Shown here one piece after another: positions 63,357 to 64,000 of a DNA stretch of 64,000 nt. Positions within the stretch are counted from its first letter, which is position 1. Each line of letters begins with the position of its first letter. Source of the DNA: Rheum nobile (Eukaryota > Streptophyta > Magnoliopsida > Caryophyllales > Polygonaceae). Below the pieces are notes generated by a model, which was not told the DNA's origin, did not search any database, and saw only the letters and a list, made by a program, of their open reading frames with translations. The translations under genes were made by a program, and so were the position numbers. Location: positions 620,001 to 684,000 of the forward strand of contig WOAB01000233.1 in assembly GCA_027886185.1 (NCBI GenBank), written 5' to 3'.

Positions 63357-64000
63357 AATTCCCCATGCTTAATCCTTACTCGTCCTCGAGTAAGCTAAAG
63401 TCAACCTACTCCTTCAATCAATCCCCAAGGTTTCAGGAAGCATAGAAAAATCAACCCCTCTAAGAATCACACCTAACAATAAACTCCAGGTACCAACACA
63501 ATAAGCACAGCACAACACAACATACAATAATACAACACCACACACCAAAGCTAAAAGGAAAGCAGAGTACTTCCCCCAAGCTTATCCCGAACACCATAGA
63601 GTGAATAAAATCTAATCCTAATCTCCCATCTATCTTCTTATGCCTCCCAGAGTGACCTATCCGAATCCTCCTTATATCACCTCTTCTTATGTCGCCACGC
63701 CAGGTAAAATGATGATTCCTAAAAATCACTCTTCTTCTTTTCACTCATTTTGCCAAGGCGCCCTTTCGGGTTTTCACCAAGCCACTCATTTCATTTTTCT
63801 ATAGATGGGCTCACATATGCTCACATCACTCTTGACCAATTATTACCCCAGCCTAATGTTGGTCCAAGCCACCTGCTTCTTACCTAAGTCGCCCTTTCGG
63901 GTTTTCAACTTATCCCAAGATTTCAATTTTTTCCTTTTTTCAAATTTTTGGCTCTTTTCATTTTTTTCTTCTTCTCAATGACTTAGCAAGTATAGAACCC
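63357..64000 (-). mobile_element. Element I: start of another Athila-like element, runs off the window
   Basis: Polypurine tract (plus CCCCATGCTT) beside the LTR, CTCGTCCTCGAGTAAGCTAAA, two CCCTTTCGGGTTTTC phrases (63760, 63892) and ACTTAGCAAGTATAG at the right edge. Clearly the same non-coding block as in C. Coding parts and the other LTR lie beyond 64000. Confidence 0.8.

Overview
This is a transposable-element-dense stretch of a plant nuclear genome. Plant origin is shown by Ty3/gypsy gag, Athila-type ORF-1 and integrase fragments, a CACTA element with a Ulp1 module, a plant L1-type LINE with a C-terminal RNase H, and tRNA-Asp or tRNA-iMet primer-binding sites (PBS). A eudicot is likely; I cannot name the species. 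I see no ordinary host gene. Nearly every base with an identity belongs to a mobile element, and many are nested.

Layout: 1-3150 holds AT-rich repeats and a 5'-truncated LINE. 4140-28485 holds remains of a Tat-like Ty3/gypsy element ('K') with an antisense gene and a 3' LTR. K is split by element A (4923-13895, flanks CCTTT; itself cut by a 2.6-kb solo LTR inside its PBS), a CACTA transposon (14700-20480, flanks AAG) and element B (21010-28292, flanks ACAAG). 28486-62480 holds pieces of a second, minus-strand Ty3/gypsy element ('E', integrase remnants). E is split by a 3-kb solo LTR 'J' (29718-38093, carrying an inverted solo LTR and a TA-flanked element), by element D (39057-51384, flanks GATGC, carrying element H at 41299-47622) and by element F (51754-61877, carrying element C at 52821-58548 and a copia-like solo LTR G at 60149-61077). 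62484-64000 is the start of another A/B/C-type element ('I') that runs off the window.

A, B, C, D, F and H keep LTRs and some gag sequence, but no reverse transcriptase or integrase is visible in any of them. They are therefore non-autonomous and would need enzymes supplied in trans. The only pol domain in the window outside the LINE is the broken E integrase.

Two observations stand out. (1) Element C carries a complete tRNA-Asp(GTC) sequence including the post-transcriptional CCA, exactly where its PBS should be; this looks like a reverse-transcribed full-length primer. (2) Several different LTR families carry a GC-rich dyad motif (core CCGCG-NN-CGCGG) in their LTRs, and A, B and C also carry it in gag. 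The motif is spaced at 10 or about 20 bp. In all four motif-bearing elements with both LTRs, the PBS-side LTR has exactly one more motif unit than the other LTR.
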